Shown in pieces: positions 30,995-38,599 of a DNA stretch of 38,599 bases (the stretch's first letter is position 1; the number at the start of each line of letters is the position of its first letter). This DNA comes from Pseudomonadota bacterium (GTDB taxonomy: Bacteria; Pseudomonadota; Gammaproteobacteria; Xanthomonadales; Rhodanobacteraceae): assembly GCA_023430685.1 (NCBI GenBank), contig JAEYZH010000003.1:1-38599 (forward strand), read 5' to 3'. The position numbers and the translations under genes are program-made. The notes below the pieces were generated by a model. That model searched no databases, was not told the DNA's origin, and worked only from the letters and a program-made list of their open reading frames with translations.

Positions 30995-31690
30995 TTGAAC
31001 GCACTCACGCCCGAAGAATGGCAGGCGCTCTCGCTGAGCCTGCGCGTCGGCCTGCTCAGCGTCGCCTGCGCGCTGCCGTTCGCCCTCGCGTGCGCGTGGC
31101 TGCTGTCGCGCACGCGCTTTCCGGGCCGGCAACTGCTCGATGCGCTGCTGTTCCTTCCGCTGATCCTGCCGCCGGTGGTGACCGGCTATGCGCTGCTCGC
31201 GCTGTTCGGACGCCAGGGTCCGATCGGCGGGTGGCTCGCGGCGTTCGGCATCGTCGTCGCGTTCCGCTGGACCGGTGCGGTGATCGCCGCCGCGGTCATG
31301 GGGTTCCCGCTGCTCGTGCTGTCGATCCGTGTCGCGTTCGACAACGTCGATCGCCGCCTCGAGTCCGCCGCGGAAACACTCGGCGCCGGTCCATGGCGCC
31401 GCTTCGCGACGATCACGCTGCCGCTGTCGCTGCGCGGGATCGCGGCCGGTTGCGTGCTCGCGTTCGCGCGCGCATTCGGCGAGTTCGGCGCGACGATCAG
31501 TTTCGTTTCGAACATCCCCGGCGAAACGCGCACGCTGCCGATCGCGATCTACGAGCAGCTCAATACGCCGGGCGGGCTGCCCGGCGTGCAACGACTCGCG
31601 CTGGTCGCGCTGGTCGTCGCGTTCGCGGCGAGCGCGCTGGCCGCGTTCGCCGCCGGCGGATCGCCGTGGCGCAGGCGGCGCGATGATTGA
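30995..31690 (+). CDS. modB: Molybdate ABC transporter permease ModB
   Basis: A 231-residue permease with about five transmembrane helices. The protein starts at TTG (NALTPEEWQALSLSLRVGLL). LPLILPPVVTGYALLALFGR is characteristic of ModB. The EAA loop that docks to ModC reads ESAAETLGAGPWRRFATITL followed by PLSLRGIAAG, and FAREFGEFGATISF-like wording (here ARAFGEFGATISFVSNIPGE) matches the family. It overlaps the modC start by eight bases, so the subunits are translated together. Confidence 0.94.
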   Translation: MNALTPEEWQALSLSLRVGLLSVACALPFALACAWLLSRTRFPGRQLLDALLFLPLILPPVVTGYALLALFGRQGPIGGWLAAFGIVVAFRWTGAVIAAAVMGFPLLVLSIRVAFDNVDRRLESAAETLGAGPWRRFATITLPLSLRGIAAGCVLAFARAFGEFGATISFVSNIPGETRTLPIAIYEQLNTPGGLPGVQRLALVALVVAFAASALAAFAAGGSPWRRRRDD

Positions 31691-32363
31691 GCTCGCGCTC
31701 GTGCACGCATTCCGCGAGTTCGAACTGGATGTCCGGTTCCGCTCGGACGCGCGCACGCTCGCGCTGTTCGGCGATTCCGGCGCGGGCAAGACCAGCGTCC
31801 TCAATGCGATCGCGGGACTGCTCTCGCCGCGCGACGGCCACATCGCGATCGACGGCCATACGCTGTTCGATCGAGGCGGGCGCATCGACATGCCGGTCGC
31901 CGCGCGCCGCATCGGCTACGTGTTCCAGGATGGACGGTTGTTCCCGCACCTCGACGTGCGCCGCAACCTCGCCTACGGCATGACCGCGGGCGACAGCGGC
32001 GCGGCGATCCAGTTCGACGCGATCGTGGAGCTGCTCGGGCTCGCGGGGCTGCTGTCGCGGCGGCCCGACAGCCTGTCGGGCGGCGAGCGCCAGCGCGTCG
32101 CGATCGGGCGCGCGCTGCTTTCCCATCCACGCGCGCTGCTGCTGGATGAACCCCTCACCGGCCTGCATGCACAGGCGCGGCGGCAGGTCCTCGGCCATCT
32201 TGCGCGCTTGAAGCGCGAACTGCGCGTGTTCACCGTGCTCGTCACGCATCACGCCGACGAAGTCGCGACGCTCGCCGACGAGGTCGTCCACGTCGACGCA
32301 GGCCGCGTCGTCGCGCAGACCCCGATCGCGCACTTCGGCGCTTCCCGGCTGCAGGCCTCCTGA
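31683..32363 (+). CDS. modC: Molybdate ABC transporter ATPase ModC, short form without TOBE domain
   Basis: A 226-residue nucleotide-binding subunit. Walker A is FGDSGAGKTSVLNAIAGLL, the signature LSGGERQRVAIGRAL, Walker B ALLLDEPL and the switch His is in VTHHADEVATLADEV. The start MIELALVHAFREFELDVRF is the ModC type. Usual ModC proteins run to ~350 residues because a molybdate-sensing TOBE/Mop domain follows the ATPase; this one ends right after the ATPase, at HFGASRLQAS, followed by a TGA, so trans-inhibition by molybdate is presumably absent. No frameshift is needed to explain it: downstream sequence gives no Mop-like frame that I can see. Confidence 0.92.
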   Translation: MIELALVHAFREFELDVRFRSDARTLALFGDSGAGKTSVLNAIAGLLSPRDGHIAIDGHTLFDRGGRIDMPVAARRIGYVFQDGRLFPHLDVRRNLAYGMTAGDSGAAIQFDAIVELLGLAGLLSRRPDSLSGGERQRVAIGRALLSHPRALLLDEPLTGLHAQARRQVLGHLARLKRELRVFTVLVTHHADEVATLADEVVHVDAGRVVAQTPIAHFGASRLQAS

Positions 32364-32478
32364 CCGCGGCAACGCGGCAGGAGCTTCGCAAGGACGACAC
32401 GACCGCACGATGATTGGACTGCACCGCATGCGCCTGCGCTTGGGCCCAGCGGGCTTTGCGGCGGACCGCGGGATTGGA

Positions 32479-32484
32479 TAGGCT
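32479..32484 (+). promoter_or_regulatory. Candidate -10 element for the lipoprotein gene
   Basis: TAGGCT followed by AGCCCGG, with TTTGCG 18 bases upstream as a possible -35, 31 bases before the ATG at 32516. Confidence 0.45.
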
Positions 32485-32515
32485 AGCCCGGTTCGAACGA
32501 TCGTTTGAGGTGGTG

Positions 32516-32956
32516 ATGAACCCGCGTATTCAGCTCGCCGCGCTGGTGCTCGGCGTCGCGCTCGGCGCCTGCAGTTCCGGCCCGCCGAAACGACTGCATC
32601 CGTCGACCGCGAGCATCCAGCAACTCGCGATCCAGCCCGACGGCAGCTGGCACCTGCAATTGCGCGTGCAGAACTTCAGCACGTTCCCGATGCGCTACGC
32701 CGGCGTGCAGGCGAGGCTCACGGTCGAGGCACAGGACGTCGGCATGCTCGACGCGACCACCGACATCGAGATCCTCGCCAACAGCGGCGACGTGGTGGAA
32801 GCGCGCCTTCCGCGCGGTCCCGCACTCGCACCCGATCACGATTTCGCCTACCGCCTCGAAGGCACGATCCGCACGAGCGAACCGAGCGAAGCGTTCAAGT
32901 TCGAACGCGCAAGCCGACTGTCGCCCGTGCCCGGCATTCCGAACACCTGGCGCTGA
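32516..32956 (+). CDS. Putative lipoprotein with a LEA14/WHy-like domain
   Basis: A 146-residue protein with a lipoprotein signal: MNPRIQLAALVLGVALGAC, with the lipobox Cys at 19 followed by SS, which should favour outer-membrane sorting. After a short Ser/Pro linker the domain reads IQQLAIQPDGSWHLQLRVQN and NFSTFPMRYAGVQARLTVEA, which looks like the single beta-sandwich of LEA14/WHy proteins (NPN or N-F motif in the first strand pair). The ATG follows GAGG at a good distance. Codon use is normal. No operon partner is evident; the next gene starts 92 bp later. Function unknown. Confidence 0.8.
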   Translation: MNPRIQLAALVLGVALGACSSGPPKRLHPSTASIQQLAIQPDGSWHLQLRVQNFSTFPMRYAGVQARLTVEAQDVGMLDATTDIEILANSGDVVEARLPRGPALAPDHDFAYRLEGTIRTSEPSEAFKFERASRLSPVPGIPNTWR

Positions 32957-33048
32957 CGAAGTCGCCGCGGGCGTTCGGGCCGTCCATCGCCACGAAAACC
33001 TCAAGCACCGCCGCGCCATCCGGCGCGCCGCCCTCCCCGGAGTTCCCG

Positions 33049-34839
33049 ATGAGCCGCTACACCGCACCGCTGGCCGACCTGCGCTTCGCATTGCACGACG
33101 TGCTCGAGGTCGAGTCGTTGTTCGCACGACTGCCGGGATGTTCCGGCGCGAGCCGCGACGTCGTCGACGCGGTGCTCGAGGAAGCGGGGAAATTCTGTGG
33201 CCAGGTGCTCGCGCCTCTCAATCGCACGGGCGACGAGCAGGGCTGCGCCTACGAGAAGTCGACGCAAAGCGTGCGCACGCCCGACGGCTTCAAGCAGGCA
33301 TTCGCGCAGTACGTCGAAGGCGGATGGATCGGACTCACCGCGCGCGAGGAATTCGGCGGACAGGGCCTGCCCGAAACGATCGGCGCCGCCTGCAAGGAAA
33401 TGATCGACGCAGCCAACCTGTCCTGGGGCAACTATCCGATGCTCTCGCACGGCGCGTCGTCTGCCCTCGAATTCCACGGCGAGGACTGGCAGCGCGAAGT
33501 ATTCCTGAAACCCCTGGTATCCGGACGCTGGACCGGAACGATGTGCCTGACCGAACCGCAGTGCGGCACCGACCTCGGCCTGCTGAAAACGCGCGCGGAA
33601 CCCGGCGCCGACGGCAGCTGGCGCGTCAGCGGCACCAAGATCTTCATCACTGCGGGCGAGCACGACCTGGTCGACAACATCCTGCACCTCGTGCTCGCGC
33701 GCCTGCCGGATGCACCGGCGGGCGTGAAAGGCATCTCGCTGTTCCTCGTGCCCAAGTTCAAGGTCGCGCGCGACGGCACGGTCGGCGAACGCAATTCGCT
33801 CGCATGCGGCTCGATCGAGCACAAGATGGGCATCCACGGCTCGGTGACCTGCGTGATGAACTTCGACGGCGCGGAAGGCTGGCTGGTCGGCGAGCCGCAC
33901 AAGGGCCTCGTCGCGATGTTCACGATGATGAACACCGCGCGGCTCGCTGTAGGGCTGCAGGGCCTCGGACTGGCCGAACGCGCATACCAGAACTCGCTCG
34001 CGTACGCGCGCGAGCGACTGCAGATGCGCTCACTGTCTGGACCGAAGTTCCCCGACAAGCCGGCCGACCCGCTGATCGTGCATCCCGACGTCCGTCGCAT
34101 GCTGCTGACGCAGAAGGCATTCACCGAGGGCGGGCGCCTGCTCGGCCTTTACGCGTACACGCAGGAAGACATCGCGCGCAACAGCAGCGACCCGGCCGAG
34201 CGTGAACGCGCCGAGTCGCTGGTCGCGTTCCTGACGCCGATCGTCAAGGGACTGCTGACCGAACTCGGCAACGAGTGCACCTACCATGCGATTCAGATCT
34301 ACGGCGGCCACGGCTACATCGCCGAGAACGGCGTCGAGCAACTCGCGCGCGATGCGCGCATCACGACGCTGTACGAAGGCACCACGCAGATCCAGGCCAA
34401 CGATCTGCTCGGTCGCAAGGTCATGCAACTCAAGGGCGTGGGGCTGCGGCACTTCCTCGCCGAGGTCGGCTCGTTCTGCGAAGCGAACGCGGGCGACTCC
34501 ACGCTCGCGGAGTTCGTCGGGCCGCTCGCGGCTGCGGCGAAGGAATGGGGCGCGCTCACGCTCGAGCTCGGCCAGCGCGCATCCTCGGATCCCGAGGAGA
34601 TGGGCGCCGCCGCCTACGATTATCTGTTCTACTCCGGCTACATCGCGCTGGCGTGGCTGTGGGCACGCGCGGTCGCCGCCGCCGATCGCTCGGCGCAGCC
34701 GGAAGACTTCAAGCAGGCCAAGCGCCACACCGCGCGCTTCTACTACGCGCGCATCCTGCCACGCACGCAGATGCATGCCGCCGCGATGCGCAGCGGCGCC
34801 GCGTCGCTGATGGCGATGCCGGACGCGCAATTCGACTGA
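33049..34839 (+). CDS. Acyl-CoA dehydrogenase, FadE5/DmdC-like long form
   Basis: A 596-residue flavin enzyme for the alpha,beta-dehydrogenation of acyl-CoA. MCLTEPQCGTDLGLLKTRAE is the FAD-contacting loop; GTKIFITAGEHDLVDNILHL and SCGSIEHKMGIHGS-like wording (LACGSIEHKMGIHGSVTCVM) are typical of the ~600-residue group. The catalytic Glu is E443 in LYEGTTQIQANDLLGRK. An N-terminal MSRYTAPLADLRFALHDVLE and a C-terminal extra domain (about 470-596) distinguish this branch from the ~380-residue family. GGAG precedes the ATG. Substrate unknown: members serve medium/long acyl chains or methylmercaptopropionyl-CoA. It stands alone without fad partners. Confidence 0.93.
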   Translation: MSRYTAPLADLRFALHDVLEVESLFARLPGCSGASRDVVDAVLEEAGKFCGQVLAPLNRTGDEQGCAYEKSTQSVRTPDGFKQAFAQYVEGGWIGLTAREEFGGQGLPETIGAACKEMIDAANLSWGNYPMLSHGASSALEFHGEDWQREVFLKPLVSGRWTGTMCLTEPQCGTDLGLLKTRAEPGADGSWRVSGTKIFITAGEHDLVDNILHLVLARLPDAPAGVKGISLFLVPKFKVARDGTVGERNSLACGSIEHKMGIHGSVTCVMNFDGAEGWLVGEPHKGLVAMFTMMNTARLAVGLQGLGLAERAYQNSLAYARERLQMRSLSGPKFPDKPADPLIVHPDVRRMLLTQKAFTEGGRLLGLYAYTQEDIARNSSDPAERERAESLVAFLTPIVKGLLTELGNECTYHAIQIYGGHGYIAENGVEQLARDARITTLYEGTTQIQANDLLGRKVMQLKGVGLRHFLAEVGSFCEANAGDSTLAEFVGPLAAAAKEWGALTLELGQRASSDPEEMGAAAYDYLFYSGYIALAWLWARAVAAADRSAQPEDFKQAKRHTARFYYARILPRTQMHAAAMRSGAASLMAMPDAQFD

Positions 34840-34853
34840 GCCGCCGGCCTTCC

Positions 34854-36098
34854 GTGCAGGAACGCACCGTCCACGCGTCCACGGCGCCGATCCGGCGTAC
34901 CTGGTACTGGACCTTCGCGTGCTTCCTCGCGATGTGCGGCACGACCGGATGGTTGCATGCGACGCGCGGATGGCATCGCTTGGGCGTGCCACCGATCGGG
35001 CCCGATCGCCCGCCGTTCTCGGATGCCTACGCCCAGTTGGTCACAGCCGATGCCTGCCTCGCAGGTGCAGGTACATGGATCGAGCGCGTCTGCTTCCTGC
35101 CATCGATCGACGTACTGCCTCATTCGCAGTCATACGAACCCTGGCTGGGATTCAGCCGTCTCGGCCTCGGTCACGGGCAGTATGTCGCCGTGGGATGGTG
35201 CATGGTGGTCGCGTTCTATCTTGCAACCTGCCTGCTGTTTCGGCCCTCGACGTGGCGCACCGGCACCGTGCTGCTGATGCTGATGCTTTCGCCTGCCGTG
35301 CAGCTCGCGGTCGAGCGCGCCAACTTCGACCTCCTGATGGCGACGCTGCTTGTCGCATCCGGCTGGCTGCTGTCGCGCGGACGGCTCTCCTCTTCGATGC
35401 TGGCATGTGCCCTGCTCGGCTTCGGCACGACCCTCAAGATCTACAGCGGCCTCGGCACGCTGTTCGCGTGGCTCGCGAGCGCGCCCGCGCATCGACGCGC
35501 CGTTATGATCGCATCCGCGATCGCCTGCCTGCTCGCAGTGGCGGTGCTCGGTCCCGCCAACATCCTCGTGCTCGGCCAGGGCGCGCCCGAGGGAGCGACG
35601 CGCTTTTCGACCGGCGCCCACCTGACGTTCGACCGCTACGGCGGAGTAGGCGGTTCGCTCGTTGTCGCTGCCGCCCTCGCATCCTGCGCCTGGATCTCGC
35701 GTTCGATCGCGATGCGAGGACTGCGCCTCGACCAGGTCGTCCTACGGTCGCCCGAAGCCTCGGTGTTCACGCTTTCGTGGCTGACTGCGATACCCCTGTT
35801 CCTGCTCAAGGACAGTTACGACTACCGCCTCGTGCTGTGGCTGCCGATGCTCGCGCTCGCGATGCGCCTCGCGCGAAGTGGCGCCAGTCCCGCCGGTTCC
35901 CTCGGCAAGGCGATGCTCGCTTCGTTCGCGTTCGCGGCATTCGTCGAGCTCGCATGCGGGCTCGCGGACACGTCCGCATCGCCGGAGTGGGTCGAAGGCG
36001 CACTGGTGGTCGGCAAGCATCTCGGCATGTGGCTCGAGGTGTTCGCGTCGACCACGCTGCTGTTCGCGCTGTTGCGCTCGAACCTGCGGCCCGGCTGA
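34854..36098 (+). CDS. Polytopic membrane protein resembling GT87/DUF2029 glycosyltransferases
   Basis: A 414-residue protein with about nine transmembrane helices. It starts at a GTG 14 bp after the preceding stop (QERTVHASTAPIRRTWYWTF); the start is uncertain because no Shine-Dalgarno site is clear. The phrase LAVERANFDLLMATLLVASG, the LLGFGTTLKIYSGLGTLFAW helix, and the DSYDYRLVLWLPMLAL helix follow the GT87/DUF2029 layout (polyprenol-phosphate-mannose type enzymes), where an N-x-D near a helix start and a K-x-Y-P helix recur; the Pro is absent here. An extracytoplasmic loop between helices 1 and 2 carries an Asp and several Cys. Identity is tentative. Confidence 0.7.
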   Translation: MQERTVHASTAPIRRTWYWTFACFLAMCGTTGWLHATRGWHRLGVPPIGPDRPPFSDAYAQLVTADACLAGAGTWIERVCFLPSIDVLPHSQSYEPWLGFSRLGLGHGQYVAVGWCMVVAFYLATCLLFRPSTWRTGTVLLMLMLSPAVQLAVERANFDLLMATLLVASGWLLSRGRLSSSMLACALLGFGTTLKIYSGLGTLFAWLASAPAHRRAVMIASAIACLLAVAVLGPANILVLGQGAPEGATRFSTGAHLTFDRYGGVGGSLVVAAALASCAWISRSIAMRGLRLDQVVLRSPEASVFTLSWLTAIPLFLLKDSYDYRLVLWLPMLALAMRLARSGASPAGSLGKAMLASFAFAAFVELACGLADTSASPEWVEGALVVGKHLGMWLEVFASTTLLFALLRSNLRPG

Positions 36099-36234
36099 GA
36101 GCGGGCACGGCGCACACGGCCGTGTCATCCGTCGTTACGACGCCGAGCGCGAGCCCCCGCCGGGCGACGGCGCCGTGGCGCTTGCCGCTCCCGCAGTGCG
36201 CGCGCGGCGATTTTCCCTGCAACACCCTTTGCTC

Positions 36235-36240
36235 TATGCT
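36235..36240 (+). promoter_or_regulatory. Candidate -10 element for the HNH gene
   Basis: TATGCT followed by GCGCAAC, with a weak T-rich -35 (TTTCCC) 17 bases upstream, in the gap after the membrane protein gene. It fits the repeated TANNNT-plus-GC pattern. GGAGG before the ATG is the ribosome site. Confidence 0.45.
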
Positions 36241-36308
36241 GCGCAACGATCCGCCTCCGCAGGGGGAGGTCGGCGGCGACACCGGTTTCTTGCGAGAACG
36301 GAGGTCCC

Positions 36309-36902
36309 ATGCTTGCGGAAGTCAGAACTTCCGGCGACATCCACGGCACGCGCGTCCTGTCCCTGGACTCGACCGGGCGCATCCTCGACTGGATGAGCTG
36401 GCAGGACGCGGTCTGCCTGTATGTGCGCGGCGCGGTCGCCTGGACCCTCGGCGAAACCTGCCTGACGATCCACGGCGGCATCAATCGCAGCCTCGGGCGC
36501 CAGAGCGTGATCGAGCTGCATCCGATCGTCGCGAGCACCGGCCATGCGCGCGCTGGCGCCATCGACCCCGCGCCGGCGCTGACCAATGCCGCGCTGTTCG
36601 CGCGCGACCGCATGCTGTGCCTGTATTGCGGCCATCATTTCAGCCGCGGCGAGCTCACGCGGGACCACGTGCTGCCGCTGTCGAAGGGCGGCCGCGACAC
36701 CTGGGTCAACGTCGTCACCGCATGCTGGTGCTGCAACGTGAAGAAGGGCAGCCGCACGCCGCAGCAGGCCGGCATGCCGCTCATCGCGGTGCCGTACCGC
36801 CCGAGCTGGGTGGAGCACCTGATCCTGTCCAACCGCAACATCCTCGCCGACCAGATGGAATTCCTCGTCAACCACCTGCCGCGCGACCGGCGCCCGCATT
36901 GA
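36309..36902 (+). CDS. HNH endonuclease-domain protein
   Basis: A 197-residue protein. The first half (1-90) starts MLAEVRTSGDIHGTRVLSLD and includes RILDWMSWQDAVCLYVRGAV and LTIHGGINRSLGRQSVIELH, which I recognise as the N-terminal region of stand-alone HNH proteins of cyanobacteria and proteobacteria. The nuclease core follows: zinc Cys C104/C107 (LCLYCGHHF), D119-H120 (LTRDHVLPLSKGG), N134, and C139/C142-N143 (ACWCCNVKK). All active-site residues appear intact. GGAGG lies five bases before the ATG. The role (DNA repair, recombination or a relic of a mobile element) cannot be told from sequence; no transposon ends flank it. Confidence 0.9.
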   Translation: MLAEVRTSGDIHGTRVLSLDSTGRILDWMSWQDAVCLYVRGAVAWTLGETCLTIHGGINRSLGRQSVIELHPIVASTGHARAGAIDPAPALTNAALFARDRMLCLYCGHHFSRGELTRDHVLPLSKGGRDTWVNVVTACWCCNVKKGSRTPQQAGMPLIAVPYRPSWVEHLILSNRNILADQMEFLVNHLPRDRRPH

Positions 36903-36933
36903 TTCCCGCGCGCATGGGCCAGGGGCCGGTGCG

Positions 36934-37650
36934 ATGACCGCCACCGATCCGGATGGCCAGCCATCGCTGAGCGCCGAGCGCATCGCACGACTGCGCTGGC
37001 GCGTGCACCTCAATCGGCATCCGTCCGCCTTCCTGTTGCTGGTGCAGCTCGCGGGCCTCCTGCTCTACCCGTTCATCGAAGGACGCCGCGCGGGCAATGC
37101 GCTGTTCGGGGCATTCTCGGTGCTCGTGCTGTGCCTGACGATCGCGATGGTGCAGCGCACGCGCGGTCATGCATCGATCAGCGTCGCGATCGCGCTGCCC
37201 GCGGTCGCCCTCAACGTCCTGCACGCGTGGTACCGCATGCCCGGACTGCTGCCGTGGGCCGCGACGCTCGAGGCGGTGTTCTATTTCTACGCGGCCTGGT
37301 CGCTGATCCGCTACATGCTCGCCGACCGCCGCGCGACGACCGACGAGCTGTTCGCCGCGGGCGCGACCTTCACGTTGCTCGCCTGGGGCTTCACCTACCT
37401 GTTCGTCGCCTGCCAGGCGCTGCAACCGGGCAGCTTCGGATTCGGCGAAGGCGGCGCGCCGCGCAGCTGGACCGAGCTCACGTTCCTGAGCTTCGTGCTG
37501 CTCTCGAGCACCGGCATCGGCGACGTGATTCCAGTGAGCGGCCAGGCCCGCGCACTCGCGAGCCTCGAGATCTTCGTCGGCATCATGTACCTCGCGCTCG
37601 TGGTGTCACGCCTGATCGGCTTGACGGTGATCGCGCGCCGCGATCGCTGA
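36934..37650 (+). CDS. Ion-channel-type membrane protein with a K+ filter-like pore
   Basis: A 238-residue protein with about six hydrophobic helices. The last pair flanks a pore-like loop, TELTFLSFVLLSSTGIGDVI, with TGIGD at 193-197 in the position of the TVGYGD selectivity filter of 2-TM potassium channels. The preceding part (FLLLVQLAGLLLYPFIEG, then LFGAFSVLVLCLTIAMVQ) forms extra helices, not a voltage sensor: no regularly spaced Arg is seen. No cytoplasmic RCK/TrkA domain follows. Members of this 'ion channel' family are common in proteobacteria. Selectivity for K+ is inferred from the filter-like loop only. Confidence 0.82.
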   Translation: MTATDPDGQPSLSAERIARLRWRVHLNRHPSAFLLLVQLAGLLLYPFIEGRRAGNALFGAFSVLVLCLTIAMVQRTRGHASISVAIALPAVALNVLHAWYRMPGLLPWAATLEAVFYFYAAWSLIRYMLADRRATTDELFAAGATFTLLAWGFTYLFVACQALQPGSFGFGEGGAPRSWTELTFLSFVLLSSTGIGDVIPVSGQARALASLEIFVGIMYLALVVSRLIGLTVIARRDR

Positions 37651-37655
37651 AGGGC

Positions 37656-37683
37656 GGCCGCGGGCGCATGCGCACCCGCGGCC
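37656..37683. terminator. Bidirectional hairpin between convergent genes
   Basis: A perfect 9-bp stem (GGCCGCGGG with its complement) around a 10-base loop, just after the channel gene stop and 20 bp before the end of the opposite gene. No T-run on either side. Confidence 0.65.
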
Positions 37684-37702
37684 CTGCCGACAGCGGGCTC
37701 GG

Positions 37703-38599
37703 TCAGGTCCCGCCGAGCGCGTCGTAGCTGAGCAGGTCGAGCTGCGGCGTGTCGCTGTGCAGGCTGTGTTCGCGGATCACGAACCCGTAGCGCGCGCCTT
37801 CGACGAGCTTGCCGGCCGGCATCAGGCCTTGCGCATGCGGATGCACGTAGAGCATCGCGTCGATGCCGTCGTCACTGCGCACGAGCACCGCCGGCCCGAC
37901 CATCTCCGCATGCTTTTCGTTGACGAAGTGCGTGCGATCCCGCGGATCGGGCGACAGGTCGACGACGGTGCCGCTGAAGCGCGCGATCTTGCGCCAGGTC
38001 AGCGACTGGTCGGGATCGTAGCTGGCGCCGCTTTCCATGCGTTCGGCGAACTCGCGATCGTGCACCGCCTTCATCTCGGCGAGGCTCGGGTAGCGCACGG
38101 TCCATTCCCAGTGCTGCCCGCTGCGCGCGATGCGGTCGCTGGTGAGGAAGAAGTTCTCGGTCCAGCCCTTGCAGTTGCCGTACTTCGTGCACACTGGCCA
38201 AGCGTCCTCGATGAAGCTCTCGAGGCTCGCGAGATTGAGCTCCTGCAGGTTGCCGACCTCGATCAGCAGGCCGGGGCCGATCGCGATCGCGGACTGCCGC
38301 TGCTCCGGCGCGACCACCACCACCGCGCCATTGCCGACGTCGAGCTTGCCCACGCGCAGCTGGCGCATCATCGCGTAGGCGTAGTCGCGTGCGCTCATGC
38401 CGTGCAGGTCCTTGACCAGCAGCGTCACGACCTCGATGCCGCTGTCGCGTGCGAAACCGAACATGCGGCGCTCGGCTTCGGCGCGTCCTTCGGGATCCAG
38501 CAGGCCGAACTCGTCGTAGACGAACTGGCCGAACTTCGAAGGCGTCGAACCCGGCGCCGGCACGACGTCCGCGCCGGACCTCGCGGGCGCCCCCGGGGA
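37703..38599 (-). CDS. TPM-domain protein with a second unknown domain, truncated by the window edge
   Basis: The frame is open to the right edge (last codons before the conserved part read SPGAPARSGADV), so the N-terminus lies outside. The first recognisable part, GQFVYDEFGLLDPEGRAEAE and GIEVVTLLVKDLHGMSARDY, then VGNGAVVVVAPEQRQSAIAI, is a TPM domain (TLP18.3/Psb32/MOLO-1), usually exported and metal- or phosphatase-associated. After it (about 95 residues in) comes NCKGWTENFFLTSDRIARSG, then SLTWRKIARFSGTVVDLSPD and later HPHAQGLMPAGKLVEGARYG; I do not recognise that domain. A GTG at 38563 would give a 286-residue protein without a signal sequence, so a longer exported product is more likely. 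Confidence 0.8.
   Translation of the reverse strand, partial: SPGAPARSGADVVPAPGSTPSKFGQFVYDEFGLLDPEGRAEAERRMFGFARDSGIEVVTLLVKDLHGMSARDYAYAMMRQLRVGKLDVGNGAVVVVAPEQRQSAIAIGPGLLIEVGNLQELNLASLESFIEDAWPVCTKYGNCKGWTENFFLTSDRIARSGQHWEWTVRYPSLAEMKAVHDREFAERMESGASYDPDQSLTWRKIARFSGTVVDLSPDPRDRTHFVNEKHAEMVGPAVLVRSDDGIDAMLYVHPHAQGLMPAGKLVEGARYGFVIREHSLHSDTPQLDLLSYDALGGT

Noticed and set aside
29537..31912. 791-codon minus-strand frame opposite modABC
   Set aside because: Antisense to three motif-rich transporter genes; Arg/Ala/Glu-rich with no domain.
36309..36902. HNH gene as part of a mobile element or homing intron
   Set aside because: No inverted repeats, target duplications, intron-like ends or transposase nearby, and base composition like the neighbours.

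Overview
The window looks like chromosomal DNA of a high-GC gammaproteobacterium, most likely of the Lysobacterales/Xanthomonadales (Rhodanobacteraceae or Lysobacteraceae type). The basis is the very GC-rich codon use, the order rpsF-rpsR-rplI-dnaB-alr, heptanucleotide-type intergenic repeats of a kind I associate with this order, and a secreted protease ending in a F-A-D-G-F-D tail. This is inference; no rRNA or tRNA gene is present to fix the taxon.

Left part (1-6060, all minus strand): a ribosomal/replication block reads leftwards as rpsF, rpsR, rplI, dnaB, alr. Below alr sits a two-gene type II toxin-antitoxin module (Phd/YefM antitoxin, RelE/ParE toxin). Beyond it lies a short, stop-containing relic of an alanine racemase gene, then a truncated gene for a secreted protein at the window edge. 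An IscA-type Fe-S protein gene stands at 5721-6056.

Central part (6200-24300, all plus strand): asnS, two small unknown genes, an atypical SDR, trhO, and then a spread-out set of kynurenine/3-hydroxyanthranilate catabolic genes. These are an aminomuconate-semialdehyde-type aldehyde dehydrogenase, a RidA-family putative 2-aminomuconate deaminase, 3-hydroxyanthranilate 3,4-dioxygenase, ACMS decarboxylase and kynureninase. Together they could take kynurenine to anthranilate/3-hydroxyanthranilate and on through 2-aminomuconate. A beta-carbonic anhydrase, a secreted Tiki/ChaN-like protein, a FUSC-family transporter and a 1408-residue secreted metallopeptidase are interleaved. Tryptophan dioxygenase, kynurenine monooxygenase and formamidase are not in the window.

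Right part (24300-38599): a block of three 152-bp tandem palindromic repeats separates kynU from the convergent recQ-TraB/GumN pair. Then come a lipase-like hydrolase, a YggN-family protein, the modABC molybdate transporter (with a ModC lacking its C-terminal regulatory domain), a lipoprotein, an acyl-CoA dehydrogenase, a membrane protein resembling GT87 glycosyltransferases, an HNH nuclease, a K+ channel-like protein and a TPM-domain protein cut by the right edge.

Most of the window is ordinary chromosome; I saw no prophage, IS element, CRISPR array or clear new defence system. The items most worth following up are the alr relic beside the toxin-antitoxin module, the repeat families, the repeated TANNNT-plus-GC promoter-like motif (several copies so close to the ATG that the mRNA would be leaderless), and the SDR that has lost its Tyr/Lys catalytic pair.
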